Below, piece by piece: positions 6,557 through 13,306 of a stretch of 13,405 nucleotides of DNA. Origin of the DNA: Tetragenococcus sp041859945 (GTDB lineage Bacteria > Bacillota > Bacilli > Lactobacillales > Enterococcaceae); assembly GCA_041859945.1 (NCBI GenBank), contig JBFLGC010000064.1:1-13405 (forward strand), written 5' to 3'. Position 1 is the first letter of the stretch; each line of letters opens with the position of its first letter. Below the pieces are notes generated by a model. It was not told where the DNA came from and made no database searches. It saw nothing but the letters and a program-made list of their open reading frames with translations. Made by a program: the position numbers and the translations under genes.

Positions 6557-6790
6557 TTAGGCCGTTGCTGCTGTCGCTTCGCCTAGAGCCACTTTGACAA
6601 AAATCGTTTTGGAAGACGGATAAAAGTGGCTAGCAAAATCGTCTATTGTTTTTCCACTGCCGATGTCGATAGGATCATTATCGATTTCCTCAACGTCTCT
6701 AAAGTCTTGATCGATCAAAATCAACTTAACTTTGTTATGGTGGAGTAATTTCAATAAGATCGGCTCGATCCTACTTATCTCATCACGCAA
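6557..6790 (-). pseudogene. Orphan coding fragment resembling part of an anthrax-lethal-factor-like metalloendopeptidase
   Basis: An open frame of about 77 codons begins at the 3' end of the upstream acetyltransferase and ends at a TAA at 6557-6559. It has no ATG and no ribosome binding site. The text is protein-like: ISRIEPILLKLLHHNKVKLI, then IDQDFRDVEEIDN, then GSGKTIDDFASHFYPSSKTI and FVKVALGEA. From memory of the family, this order (helix, KLxLxD strand, GxTWDDxPGxGG-like loop, KTVLVKI strand) resembles the region just before the HExxH zinc motif in ATLF-like or Pro-Pro endopeptidase-like proteins. The zinc motif is absent and no other frame restores it. I regard it as a truncated relic. 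A standalone small protein starting at TTG 6790 is possible but unsupported. Confidence 0.35.
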
Positions 6791-7304
6791 AAGCTGATGA
6801 GTAGTAGAGCGTCCCAGCAATAGTGTTAATCGTCTCTGGTAGCAATACTTTGAGCATAAAGGTTTTATCCGGTAGCGGATAGGGCGGTTTAACGTTAAAT
6901 TTGCTGGCGGGTAGATAACCAAAGCGGCCATAATAATCTGGGTGTCCGAGGATGCTGATATAAGGATAGCGTAGTCTGTTAGTGCGTTGTTCTAATTCAT
7001 GCATCAGCGCAGTGCCAATACCCTGCTGCTGTTTATTTGGTGCCACTGCTAATGGGGCCAGTACTAATCCAGTCAGTGAACTACTAGTAGTTAGAATCTG
7101 AACTTCGCTCATCATGCCATAGCCGTAAATTTGAGAATCATTAGTCGCAACTGATTCTAGTTCCGCCTGGTAACTAGGATCTAATCGGATTTTTTCTACG
7201 AGTTCCGCTTCATTCTCATAGCCATGTTTAGTCGCAGAAAAACTTTCCTTTAATAAATGTGCAATAACAGGATGGTCTGAATGGATACTTGGTCTGATTT
7301 CCAT
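6783..7304 (-). CDS. GNAT family N-acetyltransferase (YhbS-like)
   Basis: A 173-residue cytosolic acetyltransferase. Residues 1-20 (MEIRPSIHSDHPVIAHLLKE) form the usual first strand and helix. LVLAPLAVAPNKQQQGIGTA is the acetyl-CoA-binding motif A (V-x-P-x-x-Q-x-x-G-I-G-x-A), followed by LMHELEQR. YISILGHPDYYGRFGYLPAS is the YhbS-like substrate-side segment. The tail GTLYYSSAF is the typical end of this subgroup. The substrate is not predictable. The ATG at 7302-7304 follows AAAGGAG, six bases away. Its final codons touch the orphan fragment at 6557-6790, and transcription should end at the 6456-6500 terminator. Confidence 0.9.
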   Translation of the reverse strand: MEIRPSIHSDHPVIAHLLKESFSATKHGYENEAELVEKIRLDPSYQAELESVATNDSQIYGYGMMSEVQILTTSSSLTGLVLAPLAVAPNKQQQGIGTALMHELEQRTNRLRYPYISILGHPDYYGRFGYLPASKFNVKPPYPLPDKTFMLKVLLPETINTIAGTLYYSSAFA

Positions 7305-7330
7305 GAAGTCTCCTTTGTGTTTAACTGATT

Positions 7331-7450
7331 TTAATTTTCTCGCACCGCTAAACCTTGAATCGCATGATCATATATCCGCTGTTTGACTTTTGTCATATCA
7401 TTAGTACGGTAATAATCAGCGATTAACTCATTTTTAAAGTTGAAAGGAGG
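7331..7450 (-). pseudogene. Coding-like fragment of an unrecognised protein
   Basis: Between two genes the minus strand has an open frame ending in TAA (7331-7333) whose text is strongly protein-like: FKNELIADYYRTNDMTKVKQ followed by RIYDHAIQGLAVREN. There is no suitable start or ribosome binding site; the frame stays open upstream into the 3' end of the 7468-7782 gene but in a different frame from it. It could be the displaced C-terminus of that gene after a frameshift, or the tail of another lost gene. I do not recognise the family. Confidence 0.4.
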
Positions 7451-7467
7451 GCTTGTTGTGGGGAGAT

Positions 7468-7782
7468 TTAGTAGGCCATGACCTTGGCTTGAGGATATTT
7501 TTCTTGAATGGCTTTCTGATAAGCTTTTGCTCTACTTGACACAACGATAGCTCCAGCAAAATCAGTGTGGATGTTTTCAAATAATTCATTCAAATCAACC
7601 ATGTGCCACTGAATCTTTGGCAGTTTTTTATGAAGAAATTGAAATTCCTGAGTAAATAAATCCTTGGTTTGTAGCGCATTTATGATCGCAGAACCAGCAT
7701 AATCGAGACGCGGCATTTCAGAAACATAATAGCCTGTGTTGATGTTATGCATTTTGAAAAAATTTTTGTTTTCACTGTCCAT
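7468..7782 (-). CDS. Hypothetical protein, 104 residues
   Basis: A soluble protein with a good start (ATG 7780-7782 after AGGAGGG). The text MDSENKNFFKMHNINTGYYV, then DLFTQEFQFLHKKLPKIQWH and FAGAIVVSSRAKAYQKAIQE suggests an alternating alpha/beta fold with the hydrophobic strand AGAIVVSS followed by an amphipathic helix. No signal peptide or membrane segment is seen. I do not recognise the family. A coding-like stretch continues downstream in another frame (7331-7450), so this gene may be a frameshifted version of a longer one. It lies about 115 bases downstream of another small unknown gene on the same strand. Confidence 0.6.
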   Translation of the reverse strand: MDSENKNFFKMHNINTGYYVSEMPRLDYAGSAIINALQTKDLFTQEFQFLHKKLPKIQWHMVDLNELFENIHTDFAGAIVVSSRAKAYQKAIQEKYPQAKVMAY

Positions 7783-7896
7783 TCTTATGACCCTCCTAAA
7801 AGGATTTAGTTAGAGAGCTACACGATATGATGTAAGTTTACTCCCATAGTTATATCTTCTATCCATGTCCCATGAGTTGATCTTCACGAGGCGCTT

Positions 7897-8181
7897 TTAA
7901 AACCAAGCAGAATCAACAGCTTTTTGTAGCGTAAGTGGGCCATAGCTAGCTTCGATTTTGAACTCAGCTGACTTTAATCCCGTTTTTTCTTTAAAGTTTT
8001 TCTCAAAGATGACCAGCTCTTCGTTAGGATCATGCTTGTTTTTTAATGTCAAAAGATAATGATGTTCCACTGGGTTACTCCAAACGCTCAGGTCGCTTAA
8101 AGAATTCAAATCTAAATTTGAGGTACTTGGAGAAAGGATTATTTTAAATTGACGTCTGTATAAAGTATCTTTCAGGTTCAT
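7897..8181 (-). CDS. Hypothetical protein, 94 residues, possibly shortened by a stop codon
   Basis: A soluble protein with AAAAGAGG before the ATG at 8179-8181. The text has mixed strands and helices (RRQFKIILSP, VEHHYLLTLKNKHDPNEELV, FKIEASYGPLTLQ) and ends AVDSAWF. I do not recognise it. The same frame remains open for 28 more codons after the TAA at 7897-7899 (ending at a TAA at 7810-7812), and that stretch (KINSWDMDRRYNYGSKLTSY) reads like protein. The gene may therefore be a nonsense-shortened form of a 123-residue protein, or the extension may be chance. It lies upstream of the 7468-7782 gene on the same strand, and the two may be co-transcribed. Confidence 0.55.
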   Translation of the reverse strand: MNLKDTLYRRQFKIILSPSTSNLDLNSLSDLSVWSNPVEHHYLLTLKNKHDPNEELVIFEKNFKEKTGLKSAEFKIEASYGPLTLQKAVDSAWF

Positions 8182-8194
8182 AAGTTAGCCTCTT

Positions 8195-8235
8195 TTTAAA
8201 ATATTTTTTATATAGTATCAGTATAATACTACAAT
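8195..8235 (-). promoter_or_regulatory. AT-rich promoter region with inverted repeats
   Basis: On the minus strand TATACT lies within a nest of ATAGTAT/ATACTA inverted repeats (TAGTAT-N7-ATACTA), and TTGAAA is 15 bases upstream of it. The exact promoter is uncertain. The dyad would suit a repressor site. Confidence 0.3.
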
Positions 8236-8344
8236 TTAGTTTTCAACACAAAAATGAACGACAGCTTTACCCCTAAAACTTTTTTGCTCATTATAAAACG
8301 AACGATCAGTAAAAACACTCCCCAACCAAACTGCACACTGATCC

Positions 8345-8460
8345 CTAGATAAGTTCGCTCAAGTGATTGCTTTACTACCTAGGTACTACCTCGGGAATAT
8401 CTAGGTAAGAACTAGGTAAAAAAGAGCGATGTGATAAGAACGAACTTGGTACAGTACCAG
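8345..8460. repeat. Dyad-rich spacer with repeated CTAGGTA
   Basis: The gene-free stretch 8222-8500 contains an organised array. AAGTTCG (8351-8357) and CGAACTT (8441-8447) are outer arms. Inside are CTAGGTA at 8379, 8401 and 8412, plus its complement TACCTAG at 8376, the first pair forming the palindrome TACCTAGGTA (8376-8385). A second palindrome, TGGTAC-A-GTACCA, lies at 8447-8459. No gene start is adjacent. It may be a folded noncoding RNA, a clustered operator or a decayed intergenic element. Confidence 0.45.
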
Positions 8461-8501
8461 TAGACCAATCAAGTGACTCGGGAAAATGAAGACTTTTATT
8501 G

Positions 8502-8798
8502 TCATGAAAGTATCAAATAAAAGAACCAAGGGACGGCTAAAATCAAAACGATCCCAACTACAGCGAAGACGATAATTTTAAGGATCTGTTTCGTTTGTTC
8601 ATTGGCCTCTTTTTGGATCATGTTGATTTGATACCTAAAATCAGGCCAGCCTAAAAGTATTAGTGCGATGAAACCAAGAATGACAGTGAGCCAAACAGGC
8701 CAGTGCCAAAGCTGACCAAGCAGTGAAAGCACTAATTGGATGAGCAATACTTTTCCTAAAAACAGTACCATGGCCTTTTCGGATTTAAAATACTTCAC
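8502..8798 (-). CDS. Small membrane protein with three hydrophobic segments
   Basis: A 98-residue protein with hydrophobic segments at the N-terminal third (KAMVLFLGKVLLIQLVLSLL), the middle (PVWLTVILGFIALILLGWP) and the end (IIVFAVVGIVLILAVPWFFY), with a charged linker (DFRYQINMIQKEANEQTKQI) between the second and third. I chose the GTG at 8796-8798 because AAAGGTG lies six bases upstream of it; the ATG at 8814-8816 has no ribosome binding site but would add six residues. I do not recognise the family. The gene is divergent from the DUF2812-like gene and the two promoters are close. Confidence 0.6.
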   Translation of the reverse strand: MKYFKSEKAMVLFLGKVLLIQLVLSLLGQLWHWPVWLTVILGFIALILLGWPDFRYQINMIQKEANEQTKQILKIIVFAVVGIVLILAVPWFFYLILS

Positions 8799-8852
8799 AT
8801 AAATCACCTTTCTCATTGGTTTGCTACGGTTGTCACAATAAAATGCAATCGT

Positions 8853-8881
8853 TTTATCTATTATAGCACTTGTGATACAAT
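8853..8881 (+). promoter_or_regulatory. Promoter of the DUF2812-like gene
   Basis: TTTATC (8853-8858), 17 bases, TACAAT (8876-8881), with TGA just before it (extended -10). It overlaps the promoter of the divergent gene, so the two would compete. Confidence 0.4.
8860..8865 (-). promoter_or_regulatory. Extended -10 of the small membrane protein gene
   Basis: On the minus strand TGCTATAAT, a perfect -10 with the TGn extension, about 60 bases before the start. No strong -35. Confidence 0.45.
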
Positions 8882-8940
8882 AACGTTAGAATAAACAAGT
8901 GAATTTTGTCACGACATTAAATGGCGAGGAGGGATTTTAA

Positions 8941-9693
8941 ATGTCTTTGGGGCCAATACCGATCAAAAACTTTAATTTGGAAAAAGAAGCGGCTTTTTTA
9001 GAAGAAAAAGTGGCACAGGGGTGGAAATTGACGAAAGTTGGCAGGGTATTTTATCACTTTGAAACATGTTCACCAGCGAAAAAAAGTTGTCAAATCAACT
9101 TGGTGGATCAAAAGGTTGGTTTTGAGCGATCCAAGGTGGAACTAGTAGAAAAAGCGGTGGGTTATCAGAAGATGAAGAAGGTCTATCGTTTCGCTCAAGA
9201 AGATCTGCCCGAGGTTCTTGATAGTGAGCTAAGACTTGCTTATTATGACCATTATCGCTTGGTCTTTTCAAGGTTAGCAAGTTTTGCGATTTTTCCGATT
9301 TTGTTGGCTTTTGCCTTGTTGACAGCATCTGTAAGCATTCCTAGTATCGTTCTTTATTTAGCGTTAGTGTTATCACTACTGTTTGTTCCCTTGATACGCT
9401 TAAGTTTGGTTTGTGAAAAAGCAGTCTGTGAAATGACCCATGAACAAGGGCGATTGACAGGTTTTGAAGCCAATTACATCATTGATTTTAAAAATATCTC
9501 ACCGGAAACGATGACCGACCTTGTGACTGAAATGAAGAAATTAGGGATGGTCAAGCAAACGAGCGAACGTATCTTACGGATTCAATCCGCTTTAAGCAAA
9601 GAAGAATTGACACAGTTCCTTTTAGAACACACGACGATCGAATCAGAAAATTTCTCTTTGATGCACATTGGCGAAATGTACGTGCTTGTCTGA
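8941..9693 (+). CDS. DUF2812-like membrane protein
   Basis: A 250-residue protein. The N-terminal part (FNLEKEAAFLEEKVAQGWKL, then GRVFYHFE) has the E-x-x-x-L-x-x-x-x-x-x-G-W-x-L and Y-x-F-E marks of DUF2812 domains. Two hydrophobic segments follow at about 108-130 and 132-155 (FAIFPILLAFALLTASV; IVLYLALVLSLLFVPLI), then a soluble C-terminal domain with a second strand-helix block. In many Gram-positives such genes sit beside PadR-type regulators; none is visible here. Function is unknown. The ATG follows GAGGAGGG, six bases away. It ends at a terminator shared with the MerR gene. Confidence 0.65.
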   Translation: MSLGPIPIKNFNLEKEAAFLEEKVAQGWKLTKVGRVFYHFETCSPAKKSCQINLVDQKVGFERSKVELVEKAVGYQKMKKVYRFAQEDLPEVLDSELRLAYYDHYRLVFSRLASFAIFPILLAFALLTASVSIPSIVLYLALVLSLLFVPLIRLSLVCEKAVCEMTHEQGRLTGFEANYIIDFKNISPETMTDLVTEMKKLGMVKQTSERILRIQSALSKEELTQFLLEHTTIESENFSLMHIGEMYVLV

Positions 9694-9718
9694 TCATTTG
9701 AAATATCATTAAAAAGTA

Positions 9719-9757
9719 AGACAGGAAGTGATTTATTGGGCTTCCTGTCTCTTTTTA
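9719..9757. terminator. Bidirectional terminator between the DUF2812-like and merR genes
   Basis: A perfect 10-bp stem (AGACAGGAAG at 9719-9728 with CTTCCTGTCT at 9741-9750) is followed by CTTTTT on the plus strand and by TACTTTTT on the minus strand. Confidence 0.85.
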
Positions 9758-9780
9758 TCGTCATGAAAATAAGCTCGTCT

Positions 9781-10170
9781 TCACTCCTTGAACTCGTCTG
9801 ATTGGTTAGCCGAACTTTCCATTTTTAATTGCAATTGCTTTTTTACTATTTCTAAAAAATGCAATTTTTCAGTCAACGTTTCTAATTCGTTCTTAGAAAG
9901 AGCGATTTCTGCTTCAACTAATGCCAGATTACTTTCCCACTGATAAGAGGAACCGCAATTTGTATTGTGCGTTTCTTTGATTTGTTTGATCAGCTTGATC
10001 GAAAAGCCCAACTTTTTTAGCGCTTGAATTTCCTCGAAGTCTTCACTGTCTTGATCAGTAAAATCATAGCGACTTCCTTTTTTGTGTGGGGTCAGTAAGT
10101 TGCTATCGATGTAATGCCGTACTGTATCTCTGGTTGTCTGGTTTTGTTGGACAAATTCAGCCATTTGCAT
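9781..10170 (-). CDS. MerR family transcriptional regulator
   Basis: A 129-residue regulator. The winged-helix domain is at residues 1-70: MQMAEFVQQNQTTRDTVRHY, IDSNLLTPHKKGSRYDFTDQ and LKKLGFSIKLIKQIK match the MerR helix-turn-helix, wing and second helix-turn-helix. A long coiled-coil dimerisation helix follows (about 83-120, LVEAEIALSKNELETLTEKL). There is no C-terminal effector domain and only one cysteine near the hinge (NTNCGSSY), so metal sensing of the CueR/MerR type is unlikely. I chose the ATG at 10168-10170, preceded by AAGGGTG; the longer frame from 10191 adds seven unlikely residues. No target gene is evident next to it. An imperfect dyad lies about 40 bases upstream. Confidence 0.85.
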   Translation of the reverse strand: MQMAEFVQQNQTTRDTVRHYIDSNLLTPHKKGSRYDFTDQDSEDFEEIQALKKLGFSIKLIKQIKETHNTNCGSSYQWESNLALVEAEIALSKNELETLTEKLHFLEIVKKQLQLKMESSANQSDEFKE

Positions 10171-10206
10171 CTTATCACCCTTATTCATCATTTGTATTCA
10201 ATTGGC

Positions 10207-10236
10207 TTGACACATACCTACGTTTCAAAATTAAAA
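10207..10236. promoter_or_regulatory. Imperfect dyad containing a consensus -35, candidate MerR operator
   Basis: TTGACAC-N8-GTTTCAA (10207-10228; one mismatch between arms) lies upstream of merR. TTGACA is a perfect plus-strand -35, and about 18 bases on is the AT-rich TTAAAA. A dyad between -35 and -10 is the MerR operator layout, but the plus-strand promoter would now fire into the antisense of the rgg gene. Confidence 0.35.
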
Positions 10237-10272
10237 GATCTTTACATAGAGTTTTGAGTAAATAAATATTAC

Positions 10273-11289
10273 TTACTTATTAACATAGTAGGATAGTGGA
10301 TGATTATTTTTCTTTAATGTATCCGACAAATATGGGACTTGCTTGAGATAACTTCCCATATTTTTTTTGGCCTTCTTAGGCACTTTATTAATTAAGCGGA
10401 TGACTGTACCAATTTCTTTATCCGTCCATCCGTGGTGGAATCCGTAGATTTGCTTTATTTGTCTAATAAAATCTGAATATCCGTCTAAGATAAATTGAGC
10501 ATTATCAGGATCTATTGTATTTAGAGAATCTAAAATTTTCATAATTTCCTCTTCAAATACTTCTTGACCCGTTAAAGCTAAGTCATATAAATTATAAAAT
10601 ATTTTTAAATTCATTTTTATGTCTAAAATATTAATGTTCAATTTATGTTCATAGGTTTCCAAGACTCCTTTAGCCTTATGCAATTGTTTATTTGTCAAAT
10701 AGTAATAAAATTCGTTGGTCAAAAATATATCTAACAGTTTTGTATAGCTAGAATGGAATGTATAATTTTCTAAATTTTCTCTTATTCGTCTAAATGTCCC
10801 TTCTACCAATGATTCATCGATACGAAAAGATACTTTAATCAATATTTCTAGTTGGGCAATGGTCAAGCGAGACATATCAGTATAATATTTGGTAAGCCAC
10901 AATAGATCAGATTTATTTAAGTCGGCATCTGGCCAGTAGTTCAGATGAGAGATGATTGCCATTTGTCGAACCTTATCATCAGAGTGATTTTTATACTTTT
11001 CATAAAAATCTAAAGGCGCAGTATCTTGAAGTGAATTATAGGTAAGATTTGTAAATTCTTCTTCAATAGTTAACTTTTCTGACGTTTCAGAATGATTAGG
11101 AATAAAATGGAGCAATGTTTCGAAGTCTAACTCTAAGCGTTTCATAATTGAAATAAGTTTTTCTGATTGGATGTCAACCTCGTTGTTCTCAAAACGGATG
11201 GCTTGTCGCTTGCTTAAAATATTAGTGTAAAGAGTCTGCTGAGTGAGTCCCTGATCTTTCCTGAACTGTTTTATTATGTTTCCTAACAT
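10273..11289 (-). CDS. Rgg/GadR/MutR family transcriptional regulator
   Basis: A 338-residue regulator. The N-terminal helix-turn-helix is at 1-60 (MLGNIIKQFRKDQGLTQQTL, LSKRQAIRFENNEVDIQSEK, LISIMKRLELDFETLLHF), with the R-F-E-N-x-E turn typical of Rgg proteins. The rest is an alpha-helical, TPR-like C-terminal domain (about 100-330), which in Rgg proteins binds secreted short peptides and switches DNA binding. It is somewhat longer than usual Rgg proteins (about 280-300). AAAGGA precedes the ATG. It is divergent from an ABC exporter gene with an inverted repeat over that promoter, a common arrangement for an Rgg regulator and its target. The coding sequence is much more AT-rich than genes to the left. 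The peptide ligand is not identified. Confidence 0.85.
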   Translation of the reverse strand: MLGNIIKQFRKDQGLTQQTLYTNILSKRQAIRFENNEVDIQSEKLISIMKRLELDFETLLHFIPNHSETSEKLTIEEEFTNLTYNSLQDTAPLDFYEKYKNHSDDKVRQMAIISHLNYWPDADLNKSDLLWLTKYYTDMSRLTIAQLEILIKVSFRIDESLVEGTFRRIRENLENYTFHSSYTKLLDIFLTNEFYYYLTNKQLHKAKGVLETYEHKLNINILDIKMNLKIFYNLYDLALTGQEVFEEEIMKILDSLNTIDPDNAQFILDGYSDFIRQIKQIYGFHHGWTDKEIGTVIRLINKVPKKAKKNMGSYLKQVPYLSDTLKKNNHPLSYYVNK

Positions 11290-11325
11290 ATAAGGTTCCT
11301 TTCTTTTTTAAGTGTCTTTTTTGTC

Positions 11326-11354
11326 ACCCTATCACAATAGGCCTGACTATTCAA
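11326..11354 (-). promoter_or_regulatory. rgg promoter with a small inverted repeat
   Basis: On the minus strand TTGAAT (11354-11349), 17 bases, TAGGGT (11331-11326), with TGA before the -10. CCTAT-N4-ATAGG (11328-11341) overlaps the -10, a possible autoregulatory site. Confidence 0.4.
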
Positions 11355-11388
11355 GCTATACTACACACAGATACAAAGAATACAAGTT

Positions 11389-11447
11389 TATTTCTAAAGC
11401 TATAATTTTTGAATAGAGCTTTAGTGGATTTGTAGAAATAGATTTTT
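11389..11447 (+). promoter_or_regulatory. ABC exporter promoter region with nested inverted repeats, candidate Rgg operator
   Basis: TATAAT (11401-11406) has no good -35 (as expected of an activator-dependent promoter). A perfect 8-bp inverted repeat, CTAAAGCT (11394-11401) and AGCTTTAG (11417-11424), straddles it. An outer pair TATTTCTA (11389-11396) and TAGAAATA (about 11433-11440) extends the dyad, followed by seven T. If transcription starts further upstream, the same sequence could act as an attenuator. Confidence 0.45.
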
Positions 11448-11482
11448 TTATTTGTTTTAAAAAGTAGAAAGGAGAGATAGTG

Positions 11483-13111
11483 ATGGGCATCGTCTGGAAA
11501 TCTGTGAAAGCTGAAGATTATTTTATTTGGGGAATAGGAGCAATTTTGACCTCTTTTAGTGGTGTAGTAGTAGCACAAATCATAAAAAGTGCAGGCGAGT
11601 TTACATTAGCAGCTCAAAAAATAGCTATTGGTAAATTTGTCTTGATTAGCTTGGTTGAGTGGGGAATGGTATATCTAGGTAATTATATAGTGATGACGAA
11701 ACGTGCCGATATCATAAAGAAGCTGAATGTTTTTATAAAAGAAAAGGTGACTCGAGTAGCAGCTTGTTCGGTTGAAACAGAATCAGCAACTATTATTTCA
11801 TTTGTTACAAACGATTTGAAGTTGCTTGAAGATAATTATTTAAAAATTATGTTCGATATTTTTGAAAATCTAGGTATCTTGATCGTATCAATCATTTATA
11901 TGGTATCAATCAATCCGATCATTGCCACTATTTATATTAGTATGTCTTTTTTGATGCTAATACCAGAAAAAATCTATAAGAGAAAGTTGGAAAACTCAGG
12001 AGTGAAGTTTTCTATTCAAAAGGCTCGTTACTTGGACTTTTTAAAAGATTTTTTATTTGGTAAAGATACTTTGCAAGGAAATCAAGTATTAAATATTGTA
12101 GACCATCAATTGGAAACAAAATTAGTTGCTTCAGAGGATGCACAGTATCAAATGATCAAACTAACAAATAAACTTCAACTATTAAGTTTCTTGATTTCAG
12201 GACTAAATTTTATTTTACCTTTTGGTATTGGATTGCTTATCATTATGCAAACAAATATTATTACGATTCCTTCGTTAATTGCTATATTTCTGGCCTCAAA
12301 CCAAGTCTTTTCTCCTTTTGTTACGATCCTTAATTATCGTAATCAGCTGACCACTACAAAGGACATTAGAGAGAAACTTTCTCAGTTTCTTGAAAAAGAT
12401 ACAGATAGAACTATTTTAGAAAAAAGTAAGAGAACTAATAATACGGTGGTTCAACAATTAGTGATAGATCATGTAACAAAGAAATATGGCAATAAAACTG
12501 TTTTGAATAATGTATCGTTAAAAGTGAAAAAAGAGTATAAAACACTAATTATTGGAAAAAGTGGAGCAGGAAAGACAACGATTTTTCAAATTCTTTTAGG
12601 AAATGTGTTACCAGACAGTGGAAGAGTATATGTGCTAAATGAAGAAAACTTAGAATTACCTTTTAGTCGGTCAATGTGCGGAATTATTCATCAGCAACCT
12701 TATATCTTCAATCAAACAATCCGATATAATTTGTCATTTGGAGAAAAAATTTCTGACGAAATGTTGTTAGATGTTTTAGAATTAGTTGGCTTAAAAGAGG
12801 AACTTGGTGACGATCCATTAGAGTATCAAGCAGGTGAAGAGGGCAGCAATTTATCTGGAGGACAGATAGTACGTATAGAAATAGCAAGAAATATCCTAAG
12901 AAAAAAAGAAATTTTATTAGTCGATGAGGTTACCGCCTCTCTAGATGAAAACAACTCTCAATTGATCAGAGACATACTTTATCGATTGGATTGTATTATA
13001 ATTGAGATTGCGCATCATTTTAGTAGAGAAAAAGAGCATGCAGCTTTTGATTGTTATGAATTAAGTGAGGGTGAGTTAAGTTTAGCTTTTAAGGGGAAGA
13101 AATATGAGTGA
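11483..13111 (+). CDS. ABC exporter half-transporter (fused permease and ATPase)
   Basis: A 542-residue protein. The type 1 exporter membrane domain spans about 1-305 with six hydrophobic segments (for example YFIWGIGAILTSFSGVVVAQ, FVLISLVEWGMVYLGNYIVM, IPSLIAIFLASNQVF). The nucleotide-binding domain follows from about 320: Walker A GKSGAGKTT (358-366), Q-loop HQQPYIF (Q404/Q405), signature NLSGGQ (456-461), Walker B LLVDEV (D481, E482) and the switch histidine H511 in EIAHHF. All ATPase residues are present. There is no N-terminal C39 peptidase, so it would not cleave a double-glycine leader itself. It acts as a homodimer or with a partner not seen here. AAAGGAG precedes ATG 11483. It is divergent from rgg, which probably controls it, and overlaps the next ORF by eight bases. 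The cargo is likely a peptide or lipid-like molecule, inferred from context. Confidence 0.9.
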   Translation: MGIVWKSVKAEDYFIWGIGAILTSFSGVVVAQIIKSAGEFTLAAQKIAIGKFVLISLVEWGMVYLGNYIVMTKRADIIKKLNVFIKEKVTRVAACSVETESATIISFVTNDLKLLEDNYLKIMFDIFENLGILIVSIIYMVSINPIIATIYISMSFLMLIPEKIYKRKLENSGVKFSIQKARYLDFLKDFLFGKDTLQGNQVLNIVDHQLETKLVASEDAQYQMIKLTNKLQLLSFLISGLNFILPFGIGLLIIMQTNIITIPSLIAIFLASNQVFSPFVTILNYRNQLTTTKDIREKLSQFLEKDTDRTILEKSKRTNNTVVQQLVIDHVTKKYGNKTVLNNVSLKVKKEYKTLIIGKSGAGKTTIFQILLGNVLPDSGRVYVLNEENLELPFSRSMCGIIHQQPYIFNQTIRYNLSFGEKISDEMLLDVLELVGLKEELGDDPLEYQAGEEGSNLSGGQIVRIEIARNILRKKEILLVDEVTASLDENNSQLIRDILYRLDCIIIEIAHHFSREKEHAAFDCYELSEGELSLAFKGKKYE

Positions 13112-13193
13112 AAATTATTATGAGTTATTAAATAAGAATTGGTTAGAAAATACGTCAATTTCCGGTGGATATATCGCTTCACAAATTAAATAA
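13104..13193 (+). CDS. 29-residue ORF overlapping the ABC exporter, candidate peptide or truncated gene start
   Basis: ATG at 13104 lies inside the exporter's last codons (ATGAGTGA overlap) and is preceded by AAGGGGAAG, so translation should be coupled. The product MSENYYELLNKNWLENTSIS then GGYIASQIK is short, acidic at its start and ends seven residues after a Gly-Gly pair with I at -4 and E at -8, a partial match to double-glycine leaders. It has no transmembrane stretch, unlike SHP pheromones. It could be a secreted peptide precursor exported by the ABC protein, or the N-terminus of a second operon gene cut by the TAA at 13191. A terminator follows at 13307-13335, so nothing else long is encoded in this transcript. 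Confidence 0.45.
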   Translation: MSENYYELLNKNWLENTSISGGYIASQIK

Positions 13194-13306
13194 AGTTACT
13201 AGTCAGACGAGACTCACCCTAATTCTGTTGAGCGTACCAATATTCCTATTTATACTACATGATACAGTACATTCTATATTCACATATAAGTCTAACGTAA
13301 AGGCCC

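Noticed and set aside
9095..9328. Minus-strand 77-codon frame opposite the DUF2812-like gene
   Set aside because: Low-complexity antisense shadow with no start signal.
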